Shown piece by piece: positions 8,576-20,184 of a stretch of DNA of 64,000 nucleotides (position 1 is the first letter of the stretch; every line of letters starts with the position of its first letter). The notes under the pieces were generated by a model that saw only the letters and a list, made by a program, of their open reading frames with translations, did no database searches and had not been told where the DNA came from. Location: contig JAHRYN010000004.1 in NCBI GenBank assembly GCA_020621405.1, positions 271,397 through 335,396 of the forward strand, in the 5' to 3' direction. The DNA comes from Betaproteobacteria bacterium (lineage in GTDB: Bacteria > Pseudomonadota > Gammaproteobacteria > Burkholderiales > Rhodocyclaceae). Both the position numbers and the translations under genes were made by a program.

Positions 8576-9502
8576 TCAGGGCTGGGCCAGTTCCTTCGGC
8601 AGCGGGAAATTCACGTTCTCCGGCGTGCCCTCGAGTGTGCGCACCGAGCCCGCACCGAGTTCGCGCAGGCGCGCGATCACCTCGTCAACCAGCACTTCGG
8701 GCGCCGAAGCGCCCGCAGTCAAGCCGACCCGCTTGCGGCCGGTCAGCCAGGCCGGATCGATCTGCCCGGCGTTGTCGATCAGGTAGGCCGGCACGTCGAA
8801 CTGTTTCGCCACCTCGCGCAGGCGGTTCGAGTTGGAACTGTTGGGCGAACCGACCACCAGTACCAGATCGCTGCGCGGTGCCATGAACTTGACTGCGTCC
8901 TGGCGGTTCTGCGTGGCGTAGCAGATGTCGTCGCGCTTCGGCCCGACGATGCTCGGAAAGCGCGCCCGCAGTGCGTCAACGATGAGCTGCGCGTCGTCAA
9001 CCGACAGAGTGGTCTGCGTGACGTAGGCCAGCATGTCCGGATTGCCGACCGCCAGCGCCTGCACGTCAGCCACCGTCTCGACCAGATACATGCCGCCGTC
9101 GGCCTGACCCATGGTGCCCTCGACCTCGGGGTGCCCCTTGTGCCCGATCATCACGATTTCGCGCCCGGCGTCGCGCATCTTCGCGACCTCAACATGGACT
9201 TTGGTGACCAGCGGACAGGTGGCGTCGAACACGCGCAGGCCGCGCGCCGAGGCGTCGTGCCGAACTGTCTGCGGCACGCCGTGCGCGCTGAATATCAGCG
9301 TCGCGCCCTCCGGCACCAGATCGAGCTCGTCGACGAAGATGGCGCCCTTGGCCCGCAGGCTATCCACGACGAACTTGTTGTGCACCACTTCATGCCGGAC
9401 ATAGATCGGCGCGCCGAACTGCTCGAGCGCACGTTCGACGATGGCAATTGCACGCTCCACCCCGGCGCAGAATCCGCGCGGTGTCGCCAGAAGTATGTCC
9501 AT
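8576..9502 (-). CDS. ispH: 4-hydroxy-3-methylbut-2-enyl diphosphate reductase
   Basis: A 308-residue [4Fe-4S] enzyme of the last step in the methylerythritol phosphate pathway, producing isopentenyl and dimethylallyl diphosphate. The three cluster cysteines are Cys12 ([14 protein letters not shown]), Cys96 ([12 protein letters not shown]) and Cys194 ([11 protein letters not shown]), and the catalytic Glu126 is in [10 protein letters not shown]. The ATG at 9502 gives the standard N-terminus [14 protein letters not shown]; the frame stays open further upstream through fkpB but that part is not coding. It lies 11 bases after fkpB, the usual order in proteobacteria. Confidence 0.97.
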   Translation of the reverse strand: MDILLATPRGFCAGVERAIAIVERALEQFGAPIYVRHEVVHNKFVVDSLRAKGAIFVDELDLVPEGATLIFSAHGVPQTVRHDASARGLRVFDATCPLVTKVHVEVAKMRDAGREIVMIGHKGHPEVEGTMGQADGGMYLVETVADVQALAVGNPDMLAYVTQTTLSVDDAQLIVDALRARFPSIVGPKRDDICYATQNRQDAVKFMAPRSDLVLVVGSPNSSNSNRLREVAKQFDVPAYLIDNAGQIDPAWLTGRKRVGLTAGASAPEVLVDEVIARLRELGAGSVRTLEGTPENVNFPLPKELAQP

Positions 9503-9513
9503 GGTGCCTCCCG

Positions 9514-9954
9514 TCAGACCACGCCGATGATTTCCACTTCGAAGCTGATGGCCTGGCCGGCCAGCGGGTGGTTGAAATCGATCACTGCCGACGTGTCGTC
9601 GACTTCGGTCACCAGACCCGGAAACTTGCTGCCGTCCTCGCCGATGAATTCGACGACGGTATTGGCCTTGAGTTCGATGTCGTCCGGCAGGTCGGCACGT
9701 GCAAAACGCTCGATCAGGTTGTCGGAACGCTCGCCGAACACGTCGCCCGGCTCCATTTCGAAGGTTTCGCGATGACCGACCGGCAAACCGATCAGGCAGA
9801 TTTCGAGCGCAGGCGACAGTTCGCCGCGGCCCAGCTTCAGCGTCGCCGGCTTCGACTCGAAGGTGCTGATGCGCACCTGCGAACGCTCCGAATGGGGCAC
9901 CGAAATACGATAGTGCAGGGTCACCAGACTGTCCGGCTTGATCATTTCGCTCAT
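9514..9954 (-). CDS. fkpB: FKBP-type peptidyl-prolyl cis-trans isomerase (SlpA/FkpB)
   Basis: A 146-residue cytoplasmic prolyl isomerase and chaperone of the SlpA class. The FKBP core (VTLHYRISV...[34 protein letters not shown]) is interrupted by the IF (insert-in-flap) domain, with [18 protein letters not shown] at the end as in SlyD/SlpA proteins. No histidine-rich tail is present, which favours FkpB over SlyD. Its start overlaps the lspA stop by four bases. Confidence 0.93.
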   Translation of the reverse strand: MSEMIKPDSLVTLHYRISVPHSERSQVRISTFESKPATLKLGRGELSPALEICLIGLPVGHRETFEMEPGDVFGERSDNLIERFARADLPDDIELKANTVVEFIGEDGSKFPGLVTEVDDTSAVIDFNHPLAGQAISFEVEIIGVV

Positions 9955-10445
9955 GCTTCTTTCTCCGCACGGGTATTGCGCGACGTCAGACCCAGCTGGT
10001 CTGCAAGCATCAGCACGACACCCAAAGTGATGGCCGAATCGGCCACGTTGAACGCCGGGAAGCCATGGCTCCCGACATGAAAATACAGAAAATCGACGAC
10101 CGCACCCAGCACCGCCCGGTCGATCAGGTTGCCGATGGCACCGCCCAGGATGAGCGCCAGACCCAGCGGCATCAGCCGTTCGGCGGCATGCCGCCGCAGC
10201 AGCGTGACCAGCCAGACCGACACCGACGACGTCAGCACGATGAAGAACCAGCGCTGCCAGCCCGAATGGTCGGCCAGGAAGCTGAACGCCGCTCCCGGGT
10301 TATAGACCAGAACCAGATCGAACCAGTAGGTGACCGACCAGCTCTGGCCGTACGACAGCCACTGCGTGATCAGATGCTTGGTCAGCTGGTCCGCGCCCAC
10401 GACGAACAGGGCAAGTACCAGCCAGCCGGCAAAACGCATGTTCAT
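9951..10445 (-). CDS. lspA: Lipoprotein signal peptidase (signal peptidase II)
   Basis: A 164-residue inner-membrane aspartic protease that removes signal peptides from prolipoproteins. Four membrane segments are visible, and the two catalytic aspartates sit in [11 protein letters not shown] and [22 protein letters not shown] is the conserved family motif. It follows ileS by five bases and overlaps fkpB. The Met two residues in is an equally good start. Confidence 0.96.
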   Translation of the reverse strand: MNMRFAGWLVLALFVVGADQLTKHLITQWLSYGQSWSVTYWFDLVLVYNPGAAFSFLADHSGWQRWFFIVLTSSVSVWLVTLLRRHAAERLMPLGLALILGGAIGNLIDRAVLGAVVDFLYFHVGSHGFPAFNVADSAITLGVVLMLADQLGLTSRNTRAEKEA

Positions 10446-10450
10446 CGTGC

Positions 10451-13276
10451 TCAGGCGTGCGATCGCACTTCACCGTCGCCATGCAGATTGCTGTCGCAAC
10501 GTCCGCACAGTTCCGGATGCGCCGGATTGACGCCGACGTCGGCACGATAGTGCCAGCAGCGGGCACATTTCTGCAGCGCGCTCGCCTTTGCGGAGACGCC
10601 CTGCTCCGCCTCGGTCTCGACCCGCACCAGCGTCGCGTTCGAGGTGATCAGCACGAAGCGCAGGTCGTCGCCCAGCGCGGCCAGATCGTCGTACAGCTCG
10701 CCGGCGGCGCGCACCTCGACTTCCGCCTGCAGCGAGGAGCCGATGCCGCCTTCGGAGCGCAGGGTTTCCAGCACGCGGGCCGACTCGGCACGCAGCGCGC
10801 GGATGCGCGCCCAGCTGGCCAGCAGTTCCGGTTCGCCAGCCTGCATCGGCAGCGCATTCCAGGTGGTCAGCATCACGCTGTCGTCGCTGCCGTTGCGACC
10901 GTCCTCGCACAGCACCGTCCAGACTTCCTCGGCGGTGAAGGCCAGCACCGGCGCCATCAGGCGCACCAGCGTCTGCGTGATGTGCCACAGCGCGGCCTGT
11001 GCGGAACGGCGGGCATGCGAACCCGGTGCCGTCGTATACAGACGGTCCTTCAGGATGTCGAGGTAGAAACCGCCCATGTCCTCCGACGCGAAGTGCTGCA
11101 GCGACTGCACCACGCGATGGAATTCGAAGGTGATGTAGTCCTCGGTCACCCGTTCCTGCAGCTGGCGCGTCAGCGCCAGCGCGTAGCGGTCGATGGTGAG
11201 CCACTTGGACACCGGCAGCTTGTTGGTGACCGGATGGAAGTCGGCAACGTTGGCCAGCAGGAAGCGCAGCGTGTTGCGCAGGCGCCGGTAGGTCTCGACC
11301 ACGCGATCCAGGATTTCCTTGGAAATCGACAGCTCGCCGGAGTAATCCGCCGAAGCCAGCCACAGGCGCAGGATTTCGACGCCGAGCTTGTTGCCGATTT
11401 CCTGCGGCTCGATGCCGTTGCCGGCCGACTTGCTCATCTTGTGGCCGTTCGCGTCCACCGTGAAGCCGTGCGTCAGCAGCGCGCGGTAGGGGGCGTGGCC
11501 GTCGAGTGCGCAACCGGTCAGCAGCGAGGACTGGAACCAGCCGCGATGCTGGTCCGAACCTTCCAGATACAGGTCGGCGGCCGGGCCGCCGTCGCCGCGC
11601 CGGCTGTCGGGGTGCGAACCGCGCAGCACGTGCCAGTGCGTAGTGCCGGAGTCGAACCACACGTCCAGCGTGTCGGTCAGCTTTTCGTAATTCACGGCGT
11701 CCTCGCCCAGCAGTTCGGCAGGATCGAGGTTGAACCAGGCATCGACGCCTTCGCGCTCGACACGCTGCGCAACCTGTTCCATCAGGTCAGGCGTGTCCGG
11801 ATGCAGCGCACCGGTTTCGCGATGCAGGAAGAACGGAATCGGCACGCCCCAGTTGCGCTGGCGCGAAATGCACCAGTCGGGGCGCTTAGCGATCATCGCT
11901 GCCAAGCGTTCCTTACCCCATTCCGGGTAGAAGGCGGTGGCTTCGACAGCGGCGGCGGCGCATTCGCGCAGCGTGTAGGAATCCGGCAGCCGGATGTCCA
12001 TGCCGACGAACAGCTGCGCGGTCGCACGGTAGATCACCGGCGTCTTGTGGCGCCAGCAGTGCATGTAGCTGTGCGTGATCTTTTCGTGCGAGAACAGCGC
12101 GCCGGCCTTGGCGATGGTGTCGACGATCAGCGGATTGGCCTTCCAGATGTGCTGGCCGCCGAACAACGGCAGCGCATCGAGATAGGTGCCGTTGCTCAGC
12201 ACCGGGCTGAACACCTCTTCGGTCGTATGACCGTGGGCGGTCCAGGTCTGGAAGTCCTCCACGCCGTAGGCCGGGGCGCAATGCACGATGCCGGTACCGG
12301 CGTCCAGGCCGACATAGCTGGCCAGCAGCACCGGCACGTCGCGCACGTAGAACGGGTGCTGGAAGTGAATGTCGGCCAGCGACGAACCGGGTGCGGTCGC
12401 GACCACCTCGCCTTCGAGCTTGAAGCGCGCCAGGCAGGCTTCGACCAGTTCCCGGGCGACCACGACATGGCCACGATCGGTGCGAACCAGCGCGTACTGG
12501 TGTTCCGGATGCACATTCAGCGCCTGGTTGGCCGGAATCGTCCACGGCGTGGTGGTCCAGATCACCGCATGCACGCTGCCGGCGGGCAGTTCGGCCAAGC
12601 CGAAGGCCTGCGCCAGGCGGGCACGATCGTCGTCGGCGATCAGGAAGCCGACATCAACCGCCGGGCTGGCCTTGTCCTGGTACTCGACTTCCGCCTCGGC
12701 CAGCGCCGAGCCGCAGTCGAAACACCAGTTCACCGGCTTCAGGCCGCGGTAGATCCAGCCCTTCTTGACCATTTCCTTCAGCGCGCGGATTTCGCCCGCT
12801 TCGTTGGCGAAGTCCATCGTGCGGTAGGCGCGGTCCCAGTCGGCCAGCACGCCGAGCCGGATGAAGCCCTTCTTCTGCAGTTCGACCTGCTCGCCTGCGT
12901 AGGCGCGCGCCAGCTTGCGCACTTCCGACGGCGGCAGGTTCTTGCCGTGGGTCTTCTCGATCTGGTGCTCGATCGGCAGACCATGGCAGTCCCAGCCCGG
13001 GATGTAGGGCGCGTCGAAGCCGGACAGCGTCATCGAACGGACGATGATGTCCTTCAGTATCTTGTTGACCGCATGACCCAGATGGATGTCGCCATTGGCG
13101 TAAGGCGGGCCGTCGTGCAGCACGAACTGCGGACGCCCGGCCGACTTGCGGCGGATGCGCTGGTACAGCTGGCTGTCCTGCCACTGCTTGATCCAGCCCG
13201 GTTCGCGTTTGGGCAGGTCGCCGCGCATCGGGAACGAGGTGTCGGGAAGATTCAGCGTTGAGCGGTAGTCAGCCAT
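10451..13276 (-). CDS. ileS: Isoleucyl-tRNA synthetase
   Basis: A 941-residue class I synthetase charging tRNA-Ile. It has the HIGH-type motif HLGH (residues 65-68, in [14 protein letters not shown]), the KMSKS loop at 613-617 ([14 protein letters not shown]), the editing CP1 domain with [16 protein letters not shown], and a C-terminal zinc ribbon [11 protein letters not shown]...ELCGRCDSN. This is the bacterial (type I) form. The start at 13276 ([19 protein letters not shown]) is the family start; the reading frame remains open into ribF but that extension is not coding. It lies 13 bases after ribF. Confidence 0.98.
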   Translation of the reverse strand: MADYRSTLNLPDTSFPMRGDLPKREPGWIKQWQDSQLYQRIRRKSAGRPQFVLHDGPPYANGDIHLGHAVNKILKDIIVRSMTLSGFDAPYIPGWDCHGLPIEHQIEKTHGKNLPPSEVRKLARAYAGEQVELQKKGFIRLGVLADWDRAYRTMDFANEAGEIRALKEMVKKGWIYRGLKPVNWCFDCGSALAEAEVEYQDKASPAVDVGFLIADDDRARLAQAFGLAELPAGSVHAVIWTTTPWTIPANQALNVHPEHQYALVRTDRGHVVVARELVEACLARFKLEGEVVATAPGSSLADIHFQHPFYVRDVPVLLASYVGLDAGTGIVHCAPAYGVEDFQTWTAHGHTTEEVFSPVLSNGTYLDALPLFGGQHIWKANPLIVDTIAKAGALFSHEKITHSYMHCWRHKTPVIYRATAQLFVGMDIRLPDSYTLRECAAAAVEATAFYPEWGKERLAAMIAKRPDWCISRQRNWGVPIPFFLHRETGALHPDTPDLMEQVAQRVEREGVDAWFNLDPAELLGEDAVNYEKLTDTLDVWFDSGTTHWHVLRGSHPDSRRGDGGPAADLYLEGSDQHRGWFQSSLLTGCALDGHAPYRALLTHGFTVDANGHKMSKSAGNGIEPQEIGNKLGVEILRLWLASADYSGELSISKEILDRVVETYRRLRNTLRFLLANVADFHPVTNKLPVSKWLTIDRYALALTRQLQERVTEDYITFEFHRVVQSLQHFASEDMGGFYLDILKDRLYTTAPGSHARRSAQAALWHITQTLVRLMAPVLAFTAEEVWTVLCEDGRNGSDDSVMLTTWNALPMQAGEPELLASWARIRALRAESARVLETLRSEGGIGSSLQAEVEVRAAGELYDDLAALGDDLRFVLITSNATLVRVETEAEQGVSAKASALQKCARCWHYRADVGVNPAHPELCGRCDSNLHGDGEVRSHA

Positions 13277-13289
13277 GTTCAGCCTTCGA

Positions 13290-14219
13290 TTAAGAGTGTT
13301 CAGCAAACCAGTGGCGCGTATCCGCCACGTCTTTCGCGATCGCATCGCGCAGTGCATCGAGGCCGTCGTAGCGGGCCTCGTCGCGCAACTTGTGACAGAA
13401 GCGCACCGACACATGCCGGCCGTAAAGATCAATGTTCCGGTCCAGCACGTGGACTTCGCAGGTGGGTCGCAGACCATCGGCCAGGGTCGGACGCACGCCG
13501 ACGCTGGCCGCACCCGGCGCGCCCGACAGTCCGCCGCCGGTGACCGTCACCGCAAACACGCCGGCCAGCGGCAGCGCCCGGTTCTTGAGCTGGATGTTCG
13601 CGGTCGGAAATCCGAGTTCGCGGCCGAGCTTTAGGCCATGTTCGACCCGCCCGCTGATTGCGTACGGCCGCCCGAGCAGGCGTTCTGCCCGTGCCAGGTC
13701 GCCCTGCTCCAGCGCCTCCCTGACGGCCGAACTGGACGCGCGTTCGCCGTCCATCACGACCGTGCCCATGGTCGCGACCGAAAAACCGTACAGCTCGCCG
13801 GCTGCGCGCAGCCGCTCGAAATCGCCTTCGCGCCCACGTCCGAAGCGGAAATCGTCGCCGATGATCACATGCTCCACCGCCAGCCCCCGCACCAGCAGCT
13901 CGTCGATGAAGGCCTGCGCGCCGAGCGCGGCAAAGCGCGCGTTGAAGCGGCACACGTACACCCTGTCCACGCTCGCGGCCTGGAACAGTTCCAGCTTTTC
14001 GCGCAGGCTGGTCAGCCGCGTAGGCCGCCGTTCGTGCGCAAAGAACTCGCGCGGATGCGGCTCGAAAGTCATCACCGCAGACGGCCTGCCGGCCGCCTGT
14101 GCCCGTGCGGTCACGTGCGCAAGCAGGGCCTGATGGCCGCGATGCACGCCATCGAAGTTGCCGATGGTGAGCACGACTGGCGTATCCGCCTTCGGAGGGA
14201 TTGCGCGAAAGACCTGCAC
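13290..14219 (-). CDS. ribF: Bifunctional riboflavin kinase / FAD synthetase
   Basis: A 309-residue enzyme making FMN and then FAD from riboflavin. The N-terminal adenylyltransferase domain has [16 protein letters not shown] (about residues 17-32) and [14 protein letters not shown]; the C-terminal kinase domain has [28 protein letters not shown] chose a GTG start at 14219 (V-Q-V-F-R), which gives the usual length; no ATG with the right spacing exists, and the open frame further upstream runs through the tRNA-Leu gene. It heads the ribF-ileS-lspA-fkpB-ispH operon. Confidence 0.95.
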   Translation of the reverse strand: MQVFRAIPPKADTPVVLTIGNFDGVHRGHQALLAHVTARAQAAGRPSAVMTFEPHPREFFAHERRPTRLTSLREKLELFQAASVDRVYVCRFNARFAALGAQAFIDELLVRGLAVEHVIIGDDFRFGRGREGDFERLRAAGELYGFSVATMGTVVMDGERASSSAVREALEQGDLARAERLLGRPYAISGRVEHGLKLGRELGFPTANIQLKNRALPLAGVFAVTVTGGGLSGAPGAASVGVRPTLADGLRPTCEVHVLDRNIDLYGRHVSVRFCHKLRDEARYDGLDALRDAIAKDVADTRHWFAEHS

Positions 14220-14308
14220 GTTGTGTCTGCGCCCAAGCAAAACTGCGCTGATAGTGCGCCGAGTGTATCGAACCGGCGCGCGCCGGTTCCTTGTAAACTT
14301 TTGCCTAT

Positions 14309-14393
14309 TGGTGCCGGGAGGGGGACTCGAACCCCCACACCTTGCGGCGGCGGATTTTGAATCCGCTGCGTCTACCGATTCCGCCATCCCGGC
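14309..14393 (-). tRNA. tRNA-Leu (anticodon CAA)
   Basis: An 85-nt class II tRNA on the minus strand: acceptor GCCGGGA/TCCCGGC, anticodon stem GCGGA/TCCGC around loop TTCAAAA (anticodon CAA, reading TTG), a variable arm CGCCGCAAGGTG, T-arm GGGGG-TTCGAGT-CCCCC, discriminator A and encoded CCA. It lies 89 bases upstream of ribF on the same strand and may share its transcript. Confidence 0.95.
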
Positions 14394-14449
14394 AGGCAAG
14401 CGCGCGATTATGCTTGTCAGGCGCGCTGCTGCGCAAGAGCGGCGGACGC

Positions 14450-14455
14450 TACAAT
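14450..14455 (+). promoter_or_regulatory. Candidate -10 element upstream of queA
   Basis: TACAAT followed by CGGCGG, 44 bases before the queA start codon and divergent from tRNA-Leu. No clear -35 is visible. Confidence 0.35.
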
Positions 14456-14498
14456 CGGCGGCTTTGCCTCATTCGCGTCACCTGTCCGGCGCCCTCCC

Positions 14499-16650
<2,152 letters not shown>

Positions 16651-16687
16651 AGCGGGCTGCCACGACGGGCTGAACGGGCCCGGCTGA

Positions 16688-16693
16688 TATACT
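16688..16693 (+). promoter_or_regulatory. Candidate -10 element upstream of yajC
   Basis: TATACT followed by CGCGCG, 41 bases before the yajC GTG start. The -35 region is poor, so this is a weak call. Confidence 0.3.
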
Positions 16694-16728
16694 CGCGCGC
16701 TTTACTATTTGCGCAACCGGAGTTCACC

Positions 16729-17058
16729 GTGTTCATTTCCCCTGCCTACGCACAAGCCGCCAGCGGCGCTGCCGATCCGACCGGCGGCCTGATGGGCCTG
16801 CTGCCCATCATCCTGATGTTCGTCGTCCTGTGGTTCCTGATGATCCGCCCGCAGATGAAGAAGGCGAAGGAACACAAGGCGCTGATCGACGCCCTGACCA
16901 AGGGCGACGAAGTGGTGACCCAGGGTGGCGTGGCCGGCCGCATCGTCCGCATCGGCGACAACTTCGTCACCGTGGAACTGGCGCCCAATGTAGAAGTCGC
17001 AGTGCAGCGTCAGGCGATCGCGAACGTCCTGCCCAAGGGCACGCTCAAAGCACTGTAA
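16729..17058 (+). CDS. yajC: Preprotein translocase accessory subunit YajC
   Basis: A 109-residue single-pass membrane protein of the SecDF-YajC complex that assists SecYEG. A GTG start yields a short periplasmic N-terminus, one membrane segment (about residues 20-41, MGLLPIILMFVVLWFLMIRPQ) and the cytoplasmic domain KGDEVVTQGGVAGRIVRIGDNFVTVELA. It is followed by secD after 60 bases. Confidence 0.95.
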   Translation: MFISPAYAQAASGAADPTGGLMGLLPIILMFVVLWFLMIRPQMKKAKEHKALIDALTKGDEVVTQGGVAGRIVRIGDNFVTVELAPNVEVAVQRQAIANVLPKGTLKAL

Positions 17059-17118
17059 GCGCCTCAGACCAGCCGGCAGCACCGCTGCCGGTCCTCCACC
17101 TTCACTTTCCGCCCTGCA

Positions 17119-18969
17119 ATGAACCGCTACCCGCTCTGGAAAAACGCGCTGGTGATCGTCGCGCTGCTGCTCGGACTGATCTACACGCTGCCCAACTTCT
17201 TCGGTGAAGCGCCGGCGGTGCAGGTATCGACCGCCCGCACCGGCGTGAACATCGACGCCGCCCTGATGACTCAGGTCGAAACCTCGCTGAAGGAAGCCGC
17301 CATTCCCCACACCGGGCTGACGCTGGACGCCTCCGGCGTGCGCGTCCGGCTGGAGGACACCGACACGCAGCTGAAGACCCGCGACGTGCTCGAGAAGGCG
17401 CTCAACCCGGATGCCGCGGACGCGAAGTACGTGGTGGCGCTCAACCTGCTGTCGAAGTCCCCGACCTGGCTGCGTTCCTTCCACGCACTGCCGATGTATC
17501 TCGGTCTGGACCTGCGCGGCGGCGTGCACTTCCTGCTGCAGATCGACATGAAGAGCGCGCTGACCAAGCGCATCGACTCGATGGCGTCGGACCTGCGCAT
17601 CCAGCTGCGCGAAAAGAACATCCGCCACGGCGGCATCGGCCGTGAAGGCGACGCCGTCACGCTGCGTTTCCGCGATCAGGCAAGTCTGGACGCGGCACGC
17701 GGCGCGGCCGAGAACGTGCTGCCCGACCTGGTCTGGACGCTGAGCGAATCCGGTGCCGACCAGGTGATGACCGGCCGCATGAAGGAACCGGCGATCAAGG
17801 AACTGCGCGAGTCGGCGATCAAGCAGAACATCCTGACGCTGCAGAAGCGGGTCAATGAGCTGGGCGTGGCCGAACCGGTGATCCAGCAGCAGGGCGCTGA
17901 CCGCATCGTCGTGCAGCTGCCCGGCGTGCAGGACGTCGCCAAGGCGAAGGACCTGATCGGCCGCACCGCCACGCTGGAAGTGCGTCTGGTCGATCATGAC
18001 GCGATGACCAGCGGCAACACCGATGGCGTTGAGGTCTACCCGGAGCGCTCGCGTGACGGCCGGGTGAACATGGTGCCGGTGAAGAAGCAGGTCATCCTGA
18101 CCGGCGAGCGCTTCGAAACCGCGCAGGCGGCGTTCGACGACGCGCACCGCCCGGCGGTCGCGGTCAAGCTCGACGCAACCGGCGGGCGCATCATGCGCAC
18201 GGTCACGCGCGAGAACCTGAAGAAGCTGATGGCCATCCTGCTGTTCGAGAAGGGTCACGGCGAGGCGATTTCGGTCGCCAACATCCAGGGCGAATTCGGC
18301 GACCGCTTCCAGATCACCGGCCAGTTCAGCGTGCAGGAAACCAACACGATTTCCATCCTGATTCGCTCGGGCGCGCTGGCCGCACCGATGGAAATCATCG
18401 AGGAACGCGTGATCGGCCCGTCGCTCGGCGCCGAGAACATCAGCAAGGGCTTCCACTCCACGCTGTGGGGCTTCGTCGCCATCGCGGTGTTCATGATCGG
18501 CTACTACATGGTGTTCGGCTTCATATCGTCGGCCGCACTGGCCGCCAACCTGCTGTTCCTGATCGCGCTGCTGTCGCTGCTGCAGGCCACGCTGACCCTG
18601 CCCGGCATCGCGGCCATCGCGCTGACGCTGGGCATGGCGATCGACGCCAACGTGCTGATCAATGAACGCATACGCGAGGAACTGCGCAACGGCGTCACCC
18701 CGCAAGCGGCCATCTCGGCCGGCTACGAGCGCGCCTGGGCGACCATTCTCGATTCCAACATCACCACGCTGATTGCCGGCCTCGCGCTGCTGATCTTCGG
18801 TTCCGGCCCGGTGCGCGGCTTCGCCGTGGTGCACTGCCTGGGCATCCTGACCTCGATGTTCAGCGCCGTGGTGGTGTCGCGTGCGATGGTGAATCTGGTC
18901 TACGGGCGTGCCCGCAAACTCGAATCGCTGTCCATCGGTACCGTCTGGAAACCGGGCGCAGGCGCCTGA
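17119..18969 (+). CDS. secD: Protein translocase subunit SecD
   Basis: A 616-residue inner-membrane protein that, with SecF, uses the proton gradient to help release exported proteins on the periplasmic side. An N-terminal membrane segment (about 8-26), the motif LGLDLRGGVHFLL (about 128-140), a large periplasmic part, and a C-terminal bundle of five membrane segments (about 450-605) with GMAIDANVLINERIREEL are all visible. Length and domain order are normal for the family. secF follows after 26 bases. Confidence 0.97.
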   Translation: MNRYPLWKNALVIVALLLGLIYTLPNFFGEAPAVQVSTARTGVNIDAALMTQVETSLKEAAIPHTGLTLDASGVRVRLEDTDTQLKTRDVLEKALNPDAADAKYVVALNLLSKSPTWLRSFHALPMYLGLDLRGGVHFLLQIDMKSALTKRIDSMASDLRIQLREKNIRHGGIGREGDAVTLRFRDQASLDAARGAAENVLPDLVWTLSESGADQVMTGRMKEPAIKELRESAIKQNILTLQKRVNELGVAEPVIQQQGADRIVVQLPGVQDVAKAKDLIGRTATLEVRLVDHDAMTSGNTDGVEVYPERSRDGRVNMVPVKKQVILTGERFETAQAAFDDAHRPAVAVKLDATGGRIMRTVTRENLKKLMAILLFEKGHGEAISVANIQGEFGDRFQITGQFSVQETNTISILIRSGALAAPMEIIEERVIGPSLGAENISKGFHSTLWGFVAIAVFMIGYYMVFGFISSAALAANLLFLIALLSLLQATLTLPGIAAIALTLGMAIDANVLINERIREELRNGVTPQAAISAGYERAWATILDSNITTLIAGLALLIFGSGPVRGFAVVHCLGILTSMFSAVVVSRAMVNLVYGRARKLESLSIGTVWKPGAGA

Positions 18970-18995
18970 CAACCCCTCAAGAAAGCTGAACAGCC

Positions 18996-19934
18996 ATGGA
19001 ATTCTTCCGTATCCGGCGCGACATCCCGTTCATGCGGCACGCGCTGGTGTTCAACGTCATTTCGCTGATCACCTTCGTGCTGGCGGTGTTCTTCCTTGCC
19101 ACGCGCGGCCTGCACCTGTCGGTGGAATTCACCGGCGGCACGCTGATGGAGGTGTCGTACAGCGAGGCGCCCGACCTGCAGGGCGTGCGCCAGGCGCTCG
19201 GCGACAGCGGCTTCAACGACCCGCAGGTGCAGAACTTCGGTACCGCACGTGACGTGCTGATCCGCCTGCCGCTGGTCAAGGACATCGATTCGGCCAAGGT
19301 GAGCCAGAACGTCATGGCGACGCTGAGCGCCGGCAATGGCCCGAAGCCGGAGCTGCGGCGCGTCGAATACGTCGGTCCGCAGGTCGGCAAGGAACTGGCC
19401 GCCGACGGCTCGCTGGCGCTGATGCTGGTGATCTTCGGCATCGTGCTCTACCTGGCGATGCGCTTCGAGTGGCGCTTCGCGGTGTCGGCCATCATCGCAA
19501 ACCTGCACGACGTGGTCATCATCCTGGGCTTCTTCGCCGCCTTCCAGTGGGAATTCTCGCTGCCGGTGCTGGCCGCCGTGCTGGCCGTGCTGGGCTACTC
19601 GGTCAATGAATCGGTGGTGGTGTTCGACCGGGTGCGCGAAGTGTTCCGCAACGCGCGCAAGCGCACGATGACCGTGCCGGAAGTTCTCGACCACGCCATC
19701 ACCAGCACCATTTCGCGCACCATCATCACGCACGGCTCGACCCAGATGATGGTGCTGTCGATGCTGCTGTTCGGCGGCGAAGCGCTGCACTACTTCGCGG
19801 TCGCGCTGACCATCGGCATCTGCTTCGGCATCTACTCGTCGGTGCTGGTCGCCAGCCCGCTGGTCATGTGGCTGGGCGTCAAGCGCGAACAGCTGGTCAA
19901 GCCGGTCAAGCAGAAGCAGGAAGCGGTGGTCTGA
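18996..19934 (+). CDS. secF: Protein translocase subunit SecF
   Basis: A 312-residue partner of SecD with six membrane segments. It starts MEFFRIRRDIPFM, has the conserved LSVEFTGGTLMEV after the first membrane segment, and carries the GYSVNESVVVFDRVRE and STISRTIITHGST motifs of the C-terminal bundle. The operon ends just downstream at a strong palindromic terminator. Confidence 0.97.
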   Translation: MEFFRIRRDIPFMRHALVFNVISLITFVLAVFFLATRGLHLSVEFTGGTLMEVSYSEAPDLQGVRQALGDSGFNDPQVQNFGTARDVLIRLPLVKDIDSAKVSQNVMATLSAGNGPKPELRRVEYVGPQVGKELAADGSLALMLVIFGIVLYLAMRFEWRFAVSAIIANLHDVVIILGFFAAFQWEFSLPVLAAVLAVLGYSVNESVVVFDRVREVFRNARKRTMTVPEVLDHAITSTISRTIITHGSTQMMVLSMLLFGGEALHYFAVALTIGICFGIYSSVLVASPLVMWLGVKREQLVKPVKQKQEAVV

Positions 19935-19944
19935 GTCAGACCAG

Positions 19945-19984
19945 CCCAATAAAAAACCCGGCCGCGGCCGGGTTTTTTATTGGG
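19945..19984. terminator. Perfect 40-bp palindromic bidirectional terminator
   Basis: The two 20-base halves are exact reverse complements (19945-19964 and 19965-19984), with a GC core CCCGGCCG/CGGCCGGG flanked by A6 on the left and T6 on the right. It starts 11 bases after the secF stop and would terminate transcription in either direction. Confidence 0.9.
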
Positions 19985-20184
19985 CGTCCTGCGGATGCGG
20001 ATATCTGAGAGGCGCCTTCCCATCCTCCATCCCGTCCGCCGTCAGCGACCGGACACCGCCGGCACGACGATGACAACCGGGCATGACCGGCCGGTAAAAT
20101 TTCGTGAATTAATACGGTCGGTATATTCCCAAGTTATGCTCCGGCCTGCACTGAGCACGCCCGCTACTCATCCCGGAGATCAAA

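Noticed and set aside
10457..13261. A 934-codon open frame antisense to ileS
   Set aside because: Composition is that of a complementary-strand shadow; ileS with all its motifs accounts for the region.
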